Positions 10,986-22,659 of a stretch of DNA of 64,000 bases are shown in pieces; position 1 is the stretch's first letter; each line of letters begins with the position of its first letter. A program made the translations under genes and the position numbers. The DNA lies in the NCBI GenBank assembly GCA_034406715.1, contig CP137866.1:62001-126000 (forward strand). The letters are read 5' to 3'. Under the pieces are notes generated by a model. That model worked only from the letters and a program-made list of their open reading frames with translations, made no database searches and was not told the origin of the DNA. This DNA is from Rhodotorula mucilaginosa (Eukaryota; Basidiomycota; Microbotryomycetes; Sporidiobolales; Sporidiobolaceae).

Positions 10986-13900
10986 TCACGGTGCTGTACT
11001 TCCCACCGACCCGAGAGGCAGAGTAGCGAAAGCTTCTGCCGTCTCCGCTCCCTCGTCCTCTTCGATCCCGACCTCGGCCTCGTTGGCGTCCTCCACCACC
11101 GGCGGCTCCGGCTCCGACGCGTCCGAAGCGACCGAAGCGACCGCACCATTACGCGCCTCGATCCGCTCCGCGTCGTCCCTCGCCATCCTCATCTCGCGCA
11201 TCTCGCCCTTGATTTCCTCATCATCCCACATACTCTCGCCTCGCTTCCCCCTCCGCCCATGCGACTTGCGCCACCGGTCCCACTCACTCTCGAGCGCGAC
11301 GAGCGTGCGCCACCACTTCTCCTGGACGACCTTGGCGTCTTCGAACCGACCACTGTGCGCCAACGTACGGACGAGGCGCGCCGCTTGATGACCACGGAGA
11401 CCGAACCCTCGGTCCGCCGCGGCCGTGAAGGTTCGATGGGCCGCCTCGAGGGTGATCTCGCGCTTTTGTCTCCCGACGCGGTTCGAATTCGCGACGCGGA
11501 GAAAGCCATGGACGAGCAACGAAAACGTTTCGCGGTCGGGGGGTTGCACGTCGCCGTCGCCGCCGCCGCGCCGACGACCAGCCTCGATCAACTGATTGTA
11601 GACGACGCCGGCGTCGTCGAGATCTTTGACGGTGAAGAACGGATCGGGACGCCACACATGAGCCGCGAGGAGGGCGTTGTACGCCGCGAGGTCCGGAGCG
11701 TGACCGTCCCGCAGGAGATACCGCCAGACGACTCGCTGCGCCGGTCTTTGGTCGGTGCGAGAGCGCGCAAGAGAGCGCAGGACGGCCGTGTAGCCTGCGA
11801 GGGGGACGACGAGGTACGGCGAAGAGGCGAGGAGGGCTGGGGATGGGGCGGATTCGCCGGGGCGGATGTAGCGAGATCGAAAGTAGCCCAACAGCCGCAG
11901 CGGAGTCGTCGTTGTTGTTCCCGTCGTCGAGACTCGCGCGGGTCGGATACTCTGGATGGGAGGTTCCGCCGCCGCCGCAAGGACGAGGGCACTAATCCGA
12001 CCCGCAATCTGCCCCCTCCCCGTCTCTTCCCAATCCACGCACACGCGCGCCAATTCCTCAACCGACCCCCTCCGACCGAGCGCGCGCCAAAGTTCGTTCC
12101 AGAGCCCGTCCGGAAACGAGAGGCCCGAAGCGGTCCAGGAGAGGTATAACCGGATCGGGAGCGAGTCGTCCTTGGCGGAGGGGGCGACGGAGGACAAGAA
12201 GAGCGAGACAAAAGTCGGCAGGAGGTCGAGAGTCCACGTGAAGGGCGGGTGGTACGCCCGCCGACGCCGACGAGATGCGCTTGTAGCATCGAGACGACGC
12301 GGAGGATCGGTCAACACGTCAAAGAGGGCGAGGGCGAGATGCGGCGCATTGGCCGAGACCGTGACTGCTCGGAGGAGTTTTGGCGAATGATGGACCAATA
12401 CCTGGTGCTGCATGTACTTGCTCGCGAGCTCGAGCGCTTTCTCCATCGCCCTCGACGCCTGCCTCTTCTTCTGATCCCCGTCCGCCGCCGCCGCTGCCGC
12501 CGCCGACTCACTCTCGAGCTCACACGCCTCGAGCACGAGCGACTCGAGCAACCTCGCGACCGTGCTCCTCGAAGTCTGCAACGCTCCGACTTGGAACTCG
12601 TCCCTCCCCCTCACTTGGGACACCTCCCACAAGCTCAACGCACACTCGAGCGCCGCCTGCCTCTCCTCGCGGGCGATCGCCTGACCAGGGGCCGCAGTAC
12701 CGACTGCGGTGTTGTTGTCGGCCTCATGAAGACGGTGCCGGTGCTGCCGAAGGCGGCGGAGTAATCCGAGCCAGCGGATCATGTACAAAGTGGGTTCGTG
12801 CGCGAGCGCTTCGGCGCGATCGACCCGTTCGAGCCGTTCCTGCAAGAGCGACTCGAGTCGATCCGAAGGCAACGGGTGTTGTTGATCATATTCCGGAGCG
12901 TGCGCGTTGCCGCCGACGGTGGTGGCGGGAGGGCGGTCTCGATGGAGAAGGGCGCTTCGTCCAAAGGGGGACGAAGAACCGACGGAACACGCCTCGTCGA
13001 GGACTTGACGCGCTCGGGCATATACCGCTTCTTCTTCCTCCTCCTCTTTGCCGCGATCCCGTGGCGGCGTTCGTCGCGCCTCTTCTTCCTCGAGCGTGGT
13101 GATCCCCGCCGCCCCCGTCTCCGCCCATACCACTACCGGCGGATCTCGATAATACGCCCTGACGATCTCGCGAATCGAGGCCGGAGTCGGTAACCGGCCT
13201 TTATCGAGCATGGCCTGCAAGTACCTGATCCCGCTCAAGGGGTTGTGCGCAAAGAGGACCGGTAGAGGGGTCGAATAGAGGGGCGAGATGACGGGTTCTT
13301 CGACGGAGGCGGCGAGAGGGGCGCGCAGAGAGAGCGCGAGGAGGAGAAACTGCGAGGCGCGGTCGGCCGTTTCGAACGAAGAGGGGGCGGTTTCGGCGGA
13401 GGAGGAAGACGACGACGAGCGCTCGACGAGTCGTTGAGCATACGTCTCGAGGACATGGGCGTCTGCTTCTTCTTCTTCATCGCGTGAACCCTCCAAGAGG
13501 TCATCCCCCTCCTCCTCGGCGGCGACCGGTCCGAACCTCCTCCTCCTCGACTGCACCGACTCGAAAAACTCGTCCGCGCACCGATCGAGGTACGCCCTTC
13601 GCCCCCTGAGCACTTTACCCACTCCCGACTGCGCTCCCGCCTCCCTAGATTGCCGCGGGGCACGTCTCGTCCTGAGCCTCGTTTCGAACTGTTCTTGCGC
13701 CGAGCGAGCGGCGACGATCTGCCGTTTCTGCTCGTGCGAGAGTGGGACGTCGCCGTCGCTGCCATAAGAGCGCAATGCGTAGTCTCGAAGTCGTTTCAAG
13801 ATTGCGGCCGAGACGGCGGGTTCGAGGGTTGCGATTCGAGACCAGAGGGAATCAAAGTCGGCGCGAGGGAGGGCGGCAGTCGTCGAGGCCGTGGCGGACG

Positions 13901-14329
13901 AGATGGCCCGGCAGACGGCATCGCGAGCTGCGAGGCGTTCTTCTCGAGTCTCGAGTGCGAGAAAGTGTTCCAGCTCGGGTCCGAGTCGCTGTAACGAGTC
14001 GTTCTTGGTTTCGAGTCGATTTGGTCTGGAAGCGAAAGAGCGAGAACCGGCGGACGTCTTTCTCTCGGGTGGCGTGTACGGGATCCTCGAGGTCGATGGC
14101 TATAACGGCGCGCAGTTTGTCATCAGTGGTAGCTCTACAAAGACAGAGAGGAGTCGACGCACCAGGGACCAGTCTCTCGAATCGAGCCGCGCGACCTGGC
14201 GAGGTGCGGGCGCCTTGAGGCTGGCTGGTCGGGAGGCGGAAGACAAGCAGCAGCAGCACGTCGTCGCCTGTTGCTGCTCGTAGGGCGTACGGCGGGCGAG
14301 AGCAGCAGCGGTGACGGTCCTCTGCGCAT
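10986..14329 (-). CDS. PPR-like helical-repeat protein, probably mitochondrial
   Basis: One long exon runs from about 14099 down to 10986 (about 1,037 codons). A first exon starting with ATG at 14329 is proposed, encoding an Arg-rich stretch (M-R-R-G-P-S-P-L-L-L-S-P) like a mitochondrial presequence; a GTACGC donor after that stretch keeps phase with the TAG acceptor at 14100-14102. The C-terminal third has pentatricopeptide-like helices, such as DLAAYNALLAAHV, VVYNQLIEAG and DRETFSLLVHGFLRVA. Fungal PPR proteins bind organellar RNA and act in its maturation or translation. The middle is low in recognisable motifs and rich in Arg, Ser and Glu; the C-terminus is acidic. I do not recognise a specific orthologue. 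The 5' exon is a guess; the large exon is well supported. Confidence 0.65.
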
Positions 14330-14391
14330 GCGAGCGAGCGCCTCGCTGCAGCATCGCCCGGGGCAGGGGAGAGCACGCGCTTTTAGGCGGG

Positions 14392-14397
14392 CACGTG
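14392..14397. promoter_or_regulatory. CACGTG E-box between divergent genes
   Basis: A CACGTG palindrome sits in the 237 bp between the PPR-like gene (leftward) and the URI gene (rightward), about 170 bp from the URI start. It is a bHLH (Cbf1/Pho4-type) core. No function is shown. Confidence 0.3.
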
Positions 14398-14566
14398 TAC
14401 TGCTCCAAGCTCGTTCTCCGCACCGACGCCCTTTCCTTCCGAACCTTTTCGAGCTGCGAGTGAGCGGCTGACGAGAAACGAAAGACTGGCAACTTTTTTT
14501 TTCGGAGGAGTCGAATCTCTGCTCTCACTCTCTAGTGTGCGGTTCTATAGCGTTCACGGGCGAACG

Positions 14567-17500
14567 ATGGACTCGTCGTCGTCGGCATTGCGCCCTTTGA
14601 CGCTCCGGTCTCTGCCTCCGCAACTCGCCGAAATCTCTTCGCTCAAGGCTCGCCTCGCTCAATCCCAATCCGCACTCGAACGCTACGCTCAGCTCCAAGA
14701 GAAACTCGCTACATTCACAGACGAACCAGTGTGGAACGCTTGGGTCAGTCCTGCCAAAGGTTCTCGATTTCACCCCGGCTCACCCCTTTCGACTCTCACC
14801 CCCTCATGACAGATCCCGTTCGGCCCGCTCGCCTACTTCCCAGGCCAACTCGTGCACACCAACGATGTCCTCGTACCTCAAGGCTCCACCTCCGAAGACG
14901 TCTCCGAATCGGGAACGGTCGCTCGTTCAGAACCTCTGCAGCAACAACCCCCGTCAAGTCTCCTCCGAAGCGCCAAACAGGCCCGCCAAGACGCCCAAAC
15001 GCTCGCAAAAGGTGCGCCACTCCCGGGATATCTACCTCACTGGGCCTACAGAGCCACATGCTCCGTTTGAGATCGGGAGAGGGAGAGAGCAGTGATTGAC
15101 AAAAAACGAAAGAACTTCGCGCGAGCAGCTCTCGAAAACGAGGTCGCCGCTCTCAAACGTGAGATTGCTCAAAAGGAGGAACAACTCTCGCAGCAACGTC
15201 GAAAAGAGAACAGCCAAGCTACCGGATCGAAGGGCGGCAAGGGCAAAGCGCCCCTCGATTTGGATCTCGTCTCGGGCGAATTGGGCCAAGAAGACTGGAC
15301 CATCAACGAACGAGGAGAGGTGCGTTCCCCCCCACCTTTTCCCCTTCCCCTCGAGTCGAGTCAACCCATTGATCGAAGAAGAAGAAGCTAAGAGCCTTTT
15401 TGCTCGCCCCGCGCGCACACGCAGGTCATCAACGAAGAAGGCCTCCCCATGTTTGACATCCACGAGGACCTCCCGCCCGATGATCCCGTGTCGGCCTCTT
15501 CTTCTCGCGACGGTGACAAGTCGGAGGGCGGATCGGGTACGGGACAAGCACCGCCGAAGCGTCGGTATTTGATCAAAAAGGGCGGGAAACAAACCATCGG
15601 TGCGTTGTTGTCTCTCTTTCCCTCTCCTGGGCTCGTTGGCAGAGAAACCTGGACTTAGAGTTCAAGCTGGGAGCACAAGACAATCCAAGCTCCGGACGAC
15701 TGACTGACTGACCGGAAAATTTGTCGTGTCGTAACAGGCACGCTCAACCCGAAAACTGCGCCGCCACCACCAGTATCTGGACCCGCTTCCTCTGCTCGCG
15801 CCCATACCCAGGCGGTATCGCCAAACCAATCAGCCGCCGCGGCGGACAAACACGATGCGGAGCAGAAGAGCGGCGGTGGCAAAGGAGGAGAGGGCCACGG
15901 GGAGGAGGACGAGGACGAGGAGGACGAGGACGAGGAGGACGCGCACGGCGCGAACCCGATTCCGGACCGACCTCGATTGGACATCAAAGCCATCTTGGAC
16001 GAACTCGAGGCGGAGGAGCGGTTGCAATTGCAGAAAGAGGAGGAGGAGGAGGAGGAGAAACAAGAAGAGAAGGAGGAGGAGGAGGCTGCTGCAACTGTAC
16101 CATCATTGTCGACGACGACGGAAGGAGGTCGACCTGCACTTGCGACCGCGGCGGGTCAGCCTTCGTCGTCGTCGTCGTCGTCGTCGTCGTCAGCACCGCC
16201 TCCTCCCGCCGCTGCAGCCTCTACCTCTGCGCCCACGACCGGAACCGGGACCGGATCTTTCGCCGGCTTCGCACCCGGGTTCCTGACCAAATCGTCAAAG
16301 CAGAAAAGACCTTCCAACTCGCTTACTACCACTGCCGTTCCTACGACCAACGCCACCACAACTCCGACTCCGACGGCGGTCCCTGCTTCGTCTTCATCGG
16401 TATCGGCATCAGCATCATCGCTGCCGAAAGGAGACAAGTCGGCGTCCTCCCCTCCGACGACGACGAAGGGCAAAGTCCCCGCCACTGCTGCTACTGCGGC
16501 GGCGGCGCCAGCACCTCTCAAACCCGCGCTTTCACGACCAGTGTCGCCCTCTCGAGCTGCAGCAGGGAGAGGAAGCGGCGCGTCCACCCCTGTCGAGAAG
16601 AAGCGCGTCGCGTTCGATCTGCCACCACCTTCTTCTTCCTCCTCCTCGACGGCGGCATCCTCGGCACCGAAAAACCGGACTCCGATCATCCTCGGGATGG
16701 GGGAGGCGACTCCCGAATTCGAGGAGACTATCTCTTCGGACGAGTTTAAAAAGGCCTCATCCTTGTCGTCGCAGGGATCTGCTGCCGTTGTCGAGAAGGA
16801 GAAAGGGAAAGGGAAGGGCCCGGTCGACGACGCGGAAGAGAAGGAGGGGGCGAAACCGAAACCGAAACCAGAGTTGCCGTTTCAGCGTCCGATCCGGGAT
16901 ACGGTCGTCGAGAAACCGTTGCGGAAACCGGTCCCTCCTTCTCCGGCGACCGGATCGCTGTCGTCGTCGTCGGCGGCGGCGGCGACGGCAGGTGCACCGA
17001 TGCGGGAGAAGAGAGTGTCACGATTCAAGCGGATGAAGGAGGACGCGGCGCTCGGCGACGTCGAACGCGACAACGACGGCGGCGCCGCAAATTCGTCAGC
17101 TCCGTCTCCTCCTTCCGTTTCGAAACGACCACAACCTGAATGGGAGGGTCCACCCGAGGTCGTTCCGACCGCCTCGAAGCCCACCGATGCGCCATCTCGG
17201 AACGTGGCCGACTCCGAAGGGGCTGCGGCGAAGAAGCCGACGGTGCCGGCGCCGGTACATACGATCTCGTTCGGGGCGCCGAAGGCCGAACAACCGGTTC
17301 CGGAGGGGACGGTCTCTTATGCCGACATCCCTGACGATTCAAATGATGAGGAGGACGACGAAGAGCCCTACCACGACGACGACGATTCGGATGAGGACGA
17401 GTTTGTCTACTCGGATGAAGATGAGGACGATATCGACGATGCCGAGCTCGACGTCGATGCGGCGTTGCATGCGAGGGAGGTCGCGCTCGCGTATCATCAA

Positions 17501-18453
17501 CAGCGCCTCAACCTCGGCGGCGGGCGCGGAACTGGAGCATTGGGCGGTTACCACGAGGTCGGGCAGTCGCCCTTTGGTAACATCGGCCGTGACAACGAAG
17601 CGGTACGTCGTCGCGGCGTTCCTTGGCTGCGGATTGCAGGACCAAGTCTCGTCGATGGAGATAGATGCTCATCCTCCCACGCTCTCACGTGCGCAGATCG
17701 TACCAGCCGATGCTACACTCCAATCTCTCGATCCCGAGATCGCGACCAACGCGTTTGGTTCGTACTCGCATGCCGGATCGGCTCAACTCGGCAAAGGGTC
17801 CCGATTCCGCAACGCGACGCGGCATCTCGAATCCGCACAACTCATCATCCCTTCGCTCCTCGCCGCCGACCCGACTTTCACCACCTCGAAAGAAGCCCTC
17901 GGACCTGCCTCTACAGGACCGATCGACCACCAGGTCGGCGAAGACGACGACGACGGACTCGACGAAACCGAGCGGGAACGGTTACGCAAGACGCTCGAAG
18001 CGATCGCGGAAGGTCGACCGTTGCCGGAAGATCAACAGCAGTACGAACGGCAACGAGAGATCTTTTTGCGAGAGGAGCTTGCGCAGGAGAAGGAGGAGCG
18101 GGAACGCGAGCGGCGTGTGAGGGAGAGGACGGCGGGCAAGAGACCGCCCGAGTTGGTGCAGCGGATTCCTCCTCCTGTGGCGGCCCCAGAAGCACCAGCA
18201 ACCGCTCCTTCCGTCGCACCGGTCTCGAACAGTGTCGTGGAGAAGGCGCCGTCCACTCTGCTCGCGTCAGACAAAGCCCGCTCCGATGCAGCGACCGCTC
18301 CAGACGCAGCAGTCACCGAGGCTGAACCTCCGAAACGCATGTCACGGTGAGTTATTTTCGTCGCCTTCCCCGACGCTCGCGCTCAGCCGGCATATAACTG
18401 ACTGCTCGCTTCCGCACAGTTTCCGACAGAAACAACTCGGCCTCATCGATTGA
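14567..18453 (+). CDS. BUD27: URI/Bud27, unconventional prefoldin (RPB5 interactor)
   Basis: URI is an alpha-prefoldin-like scaffold that helps assemble RNA polymerases through Rpb5 and links TOR signalling to translation. Seven exons (14567-14743, 14813-15011, 15093-15319, 15425-15599, 15738-17602, 17697-18346, 18420-18453) give 1,108 residues. The prefoldin part is N-terminal: a helix (LAEISSLKARLAQSQSALER), the beta-hairpin region WNAWIPFGPLAYFPGQLVHT with VLVPQG, and a second helix (ENEVAALKREIAQKEEQL), all interrupted by introns. The remainder is long, acidic and low in complexity, with Ser, Glu and Ala runs. The end M-S-R-F-R-Q-K-Q-L-G resembles the URI C-terminal box. The large disordered middle makes it longer than human URI (about 535). 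It converges with the hydrolase gene 60 bp away. Confidence 0.85.
16163..16191 (+). repeat. TCG trinucleotide tract inside URI exon
   Basis: A run of about nine to ten TCG units encodes a polyserine tract in the disordered middle of URI. Such tracts change length by replication slippage, so this is a likely polymorphic site between strains. Confidence 0.8.
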
Positions 18454-18513
18454 GCTCGTTCCATAATTCGGCAGTGATAGATCCCGTAATAAATAATCTA
18501 CTTTGAGTTGTTC

Positions 18514-20074
18514 TCATGCTTTGAGCGCTTTGTAGAGAGCCGTCTCCGCATCGAACCAGGCCTGCTGGAAGTGCGGCTCGTTCCGGGGTAGCACGTTCGA
18601 AAAGACCACGACGGCGACGTCGTTTGTGCGGTCAATGAACCACGGCGTGTTCTGCAAATTGTGCATGTCAATTCCTATCATGCTGCTTAGGGCGGCAAGG
18701 ATCAAGAAAGGGCACGTACCGCCATTCCTCGCCAGACGAGCGTTCCCGGCGCCCTCCCCGTCTTGAGCTCAGTCGCATTCAGCGCTCCGCCGAATCCGAA
18801 CGTGAGGCCTTCCAAGCTCTGTTCATTCCTCGCCGGGACGGGGTACCCGATCTGGGCAAAGTCCGGGCACGTCTCGCGCTGGCCGTCGTTCGTCAACTGG
18901 TCCGTAAACATGGCGTCGACGCTCGCTTGCGTGAGGATTCGCTCGCCGTCGAGTTCTCCTCCGCGCAAGAGGGCGCGTAGCATCTTGAGCCAAGAACGGG
19001 CTGAACCGTGCAGACCGGCGCCGCCGAAGTGGTCCTTTCCGCTCGTCGGCCAATGCTCGGCCAATTTGAATGGCTGAGAAGGGTCCGACTCGTTCGCGTA
19101 GGCCATGTAGATTTGTTTCGGGTTGGGATGGAACGAGGTATCGGTGATGCCGAGCGGTCTGTGGAGCATTGCGGGATCAGCATTGGCTGCCGCCGACCTG
19201 GGGGAAGGAGAATACTGTCCACAAACCGGAAGATGTTCTGCTGGAAATAATCCTCGAGCGGCATTCCGCTAATTTTTTCGACGACGAGTGACATCCAGTC
19301 GAGCGAGGTGCCGTACGCGAACGCGGTGCCGGGTTGACTGCCAAGTCGTGACCGTCAGGATTATTCGAAAGCTCGACGCGCAATCACGGCCGGACGACGT
19401 ACTGTTTGAGAGGCATGACGGTGAACATTTCCTGCAGTCAAGAGAATGTAGTTTTTGTCAGCACGGCGCGGGTTCAATGAAGAACGGGGGAGAGAAGCAG
19501 ACTTTGGTCGCGTCCTTGATATAGAAATCACCGGGCACGCCGAGCTTCTCGGCGACCTTGAGCAAGTTCGGATCGATCATTGCGTAGGAGAAGCCTGAAG
19601 GGTGCATGTTCAGGACCGCATCAGATCACGGACCAGGTCGTTAAGCTTACCGGAGGTGTGAGTGAGGAGCATGCGAACAGTGACGGGTCGCTCTGGCTCG
19701 GCCAACTTGATCGATCCGTCCTCGTGGAACCCCTCGAAGACTTTGACCTGTCCACATTCGGGGACATACTGGCGGATTTCGTCGTCGAGGTCGAGTTTGC
19801 CCTGCTCGACGAGTTGCAGCGTCGCGATCGTGGTCGGCAACTTAGTACAGCTGTACAGTTCAAAGATGCTGTCTTCGGTGATCGGCTCTCCTTCTCGCTC
19901 GAGTTGGTTTCGGTCGACCGGAGTCTTTGGCAGGCGGGCATAGCCGCCCTTGCCCGAGTAGACGGTGTCCTCGTCGCTCGACGCCGCCATGAAGACGAAG
20001 CGGGTCAACTCGTGGTACGGGTCTTTGGTCGCCTTGGCGATGATAGCGTCGAGTTCGGTCGTCGACTTGAGCAT
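18514..20074 (-). CDS. Class C beta-lactamase-type serine hydrolase
   Basis: Six exons (20074-19651, 19594-19503, 19431-19403, 19337-19227, 19158-18720, 18651-18514) give 410 residues. The catalytic S-x-x-K is seen as SCTK in FELYSCTKLPT, the tyrosine motif as YGTSLDW after PGTAFAYG, and a later HFGGAGLHGSARSW region fits the third active-site area. Fungal members of this family are esterases or transesterases (LovD-like) acting on varied substrates; the actual substrate cannot be read from sequence. No clear signal peptide is present at the chosen start, suggesting a cytosolic protein. Exon 3 is only 29 nt. The gene is divergent from ferroportin across 311 bp and converges with URI. Confidence 0.88.
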
Positions 20075-20385
20075 TATTCCGTGGCCTCTTGAGGGTGTCT
20101 ATGCAGTGTGGGAAGAGCGAGAGCGAGCTAAGCGGGGCGAGCGTGTCGGCCGAGAGCGGCAGCAAATCTCCGAACGTCACGTGACCGTTCCAATCGAGCT
20201 GTGCGGGCGCGCCAGCGGGAGGGCCTTAGGATGGCCTAGCTAGTGACGACAACGGTAGAACCAGCCGCTGTGCGAGGCACGATTGTCAACGCATCGTGCA
20301 GACTCGCCTCCGGCCCTGCGGACTGCGCGACCAGCCGCACCCTTTCACCGGTTCAACTGCCGCACGCCTATGCGGAGGCAGCGGC
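20075..20385. other. Divergent promoter, hydrolase / ferroportin
   Basis: 311 bp shared by two genes reading away from each other. It contains a ten-base palindrome with CACGTG at its centre (listed separately). I saw no ATCWGATAA-type iron-regulator site of the kind expected for siderophore or iron genes. Confidence 0.5.
20176..20185. promoter_or_regulatory. GTCACGTGAC palindrome
   Basis: A perfect ten-base palindrome with the TCACGTGA core bound by Cbf1/TFE-type bHLH factors, located between the hydrolase and ferroportin genes, about 200 bp before the ferroportin ATG. Site identity is inferred from the motif only. Confidence 0.4.
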
Positions 20386-22560
20386 ATGACGAGCGTCAAG
20401 GAGGAGACTGAGCTGTGCCCGATCCCGTTACAACCGTCATGCGAGGAGGGAGAAGTCGCGCTCGACTCGGTCTCAAGACAGCGCACGGGTTCGCCGCCAC
20501 CTGCGGCTGAGGGAACCTCCATAATCGACGAAACCGAGGACTCGTCGATAGCGCTAGATTCGCGCGCCTTGTGGTCCCTCTTGGCGCAACACTTGTCAAG
20601 TTCGTGGGGCCAGAGGTGCTACGAATTCGCGAGCTAGTGAGTCGTCTCGTCCGAAGAGCGCCAACAGAGAATTGACCGATGTTTCGACAGCCTGTTCCTG
20701 ATCAAGCTGTTCCCCAATACCACGCTTCAACCATCCATCTTTGGCTTCTTTACGACCGGAGCAGCGATCGTCCTGTCCGGTAGCGTTGGACACCTCGTCG
20801 ACATCGTTCCTCGACTGCGCCTCGTCCGCGGAGCCATCGTCGCCCAAAAGCTCACCGTCGGAGTCTCGTACTCGATCTTTCTGAGTGCATTCCTGCGACT
20901 GGGACCGGATTATGCCGACGGGCCGCACAAGGCCGTCTTGACGGGCATGTTTGTCCTCCTCGTGCTGCTCTCAATGGGGTTGAACCTTGCCTCGGTCAGC
21001 TCGTCGACGCGCGTGCTGCTACTACCCACCTTCCGCTGATACCTTGGCTCCCATTAGATCGGGATTTCGGTCGCAGTCGAGCGGGACTGGGTAACCACCG
21101 TTGCACAAGGAAACGGTGCGGTTCTCACCCGCCTCAACACGCAGGTTCTCCCTCCTTGCAATGATGCCGCGCTACAGAATGACCACTAACATCCTGCCAA
21201 CAAGAACAGATACCTTCGACGTGTCGATCTGCTGTCCAAGCTGCTCGCCCCGCTCTTTGTCTCGCTCCTCACGACGGCCGTCTCGTACACGTTCGCTTCC
21301 GCCTTCTTGCTCGGGTTCGCCGCCGGCTCGATGATCTTTGAATTCATCTGTACATCATTGCCCCCGCTGCTGTCAGCATACTCGAGCACTGACTGCCGTA
21401 TTCGCGCAGGGATTAACATTGTCTATCGGCGCCTGCCGTTCCTTGCGCGCCGTAACGCGCTACCTTCCCATGCTTCAGCAGGCGGCGCCAACGCCGAATG
21501 GACCGCATCAAATCCCTCCATCCCGCAGCAACGATCGCGACTCGTAAGCTGGACAACCTGGACCAGCCGCGTCCGCCTCCGCATCGTCAGCGAGTGGAAA
21601 AACTGGCGCACCTTTATCCGAAACCCGATCTTCTACTCGAGCTTGTCGATCTCGCTCCTATACCTCACGGTGCTTTCGTTCGATGGATCGATGCTCGCGT
21701 ACCTCAAGTCGCACAACTACCCAGACCCGTTCGTCGCCGGGATGAGAGCCGTCGGAGTCGTGACCGGGTTGATGGGCACGTTGGCAATGCCAATGCTGGA
21801 AAAGCGGATCGGTCTCGTCCGGACTGGAACGTGGAGCGTCTTGTGAGTTGCTCCGCTATGCCTCTTTATCGCGTTTCACTCGCTTGTACGGATGGCGAGG
21901 TCCTGACTTTGTGAGCGAATCCAGCTCAGAAGTCGTCACGCTCGTTCCGGCGGTACTCGCCTTCTTTGTCGCCACGCCGCCGGAGGGCAAGCGCGGCTCT
22001 GCGGGCAACGATGCTATGCTCTTCACCGGTACGCTCCTAGCGCCGGCTCCGGCAGATCCCGGACCCCGATTGGATTTCTCCACTGACACGGAAGAGTGGC
22101 GGCCGTGGAAAGGCATGGCTCTCAGCAGGATCGGCCTCTGGAGTTTCGATCTCGCGCAGCTGAAGGAACTACAGCAGGGTTTAGACGACCACCCGAATCG
22201 GAACAGCATGTGAGCTTAGACCGCGTTGCTCGAATGGCGTGGAGCGCTGACTGCGGTTTTCCCCCCGCGTGATGCGTCAGCATGGCGCTGCAATTCTCAC
22301 TCCAAAACATGCTGGACTTGGTCAAGTACGTCGTGACCATGATCTTGAATCAGCCATCCGAATTCAAATGTACGTGCTCCGTACCTACTACCGAGTCGAC
22401 GAGATGAAGCCCTGACAAGCCGCTCTCATCAGGGGCCGTCTTGATCTCCTTTTGCGCCGTCGTCTGCGGAGCGGCTTGCTACCTCATCTATGCCAAGAAG
22501 GAGCGCGGCCATCTCGTTCACCTCGAATGGACCGAACGCCTTTTGCACAAAACGAGATGA
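20386..22560 (+). CDS. Ferroportin-like iron exporter (SLC40 family)
   Basis: Eight exons (20386-20636, 20691-20994, 21058-21144, 21205-21349, 21410-21842, 21925-22209, 22281-22369, 22433-22560) give 573 residues. Ferroportin exports Fe(II) (some homologues Co or Ni) across the plasma or organelle membrane. Family hallmarks in order are LFPNTTLQPSIFGFFTTG followed by a VDIVPRLRLVR loop in the first lobe, then RRVDLLSKLLAP, then RIGLWSFDLAQLKELQQGL with a QFSLQNMLDLVKYV helix near the end. The N-terminal 75 residues are acidic and cytosolic, and about ten to twelve membrane segments follow. Exon 4 uses a CAAG acceptor to keep phase. The end (LHKTR) lies 99 bp from the convergent SYO1 stop. Direction and metal of transport in this fungus are inferred. 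Confidence 0.9.
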
Positions 22561-22659
22561 ACTCAACCCGTCTCGAGACGCGTGATGTAGAAATGCGCCA
22601 GCGTGCAGCGTTGCAACCAGGACTGCCTACAGCTGAAGAGTCGATCAACAAGAAAGATC

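Noticed and set aside
10962-12149. A 395-codon open frame on the plus strand
   Set aside because: It lies opposite the PPR-like gene, is Arg-rich and has no family resemblance; GC-rich codon usage on the other strand creates it.
13852-14376. A 174-codon minus-strand frame overlapping the 5' part of the PPR-like gene
   Set aside because: It looks partly coding, but it is in a different register from the large exon and has no family match; the PPR frame reads through with better codon usage.
15721-16749. A 342-codon plus-strand frame rich in Arg and Gly
   Set aside because: It is an out-of-frame reading of the low-complexity URI exon, whose correct frame is fixed by splicing on both sides.
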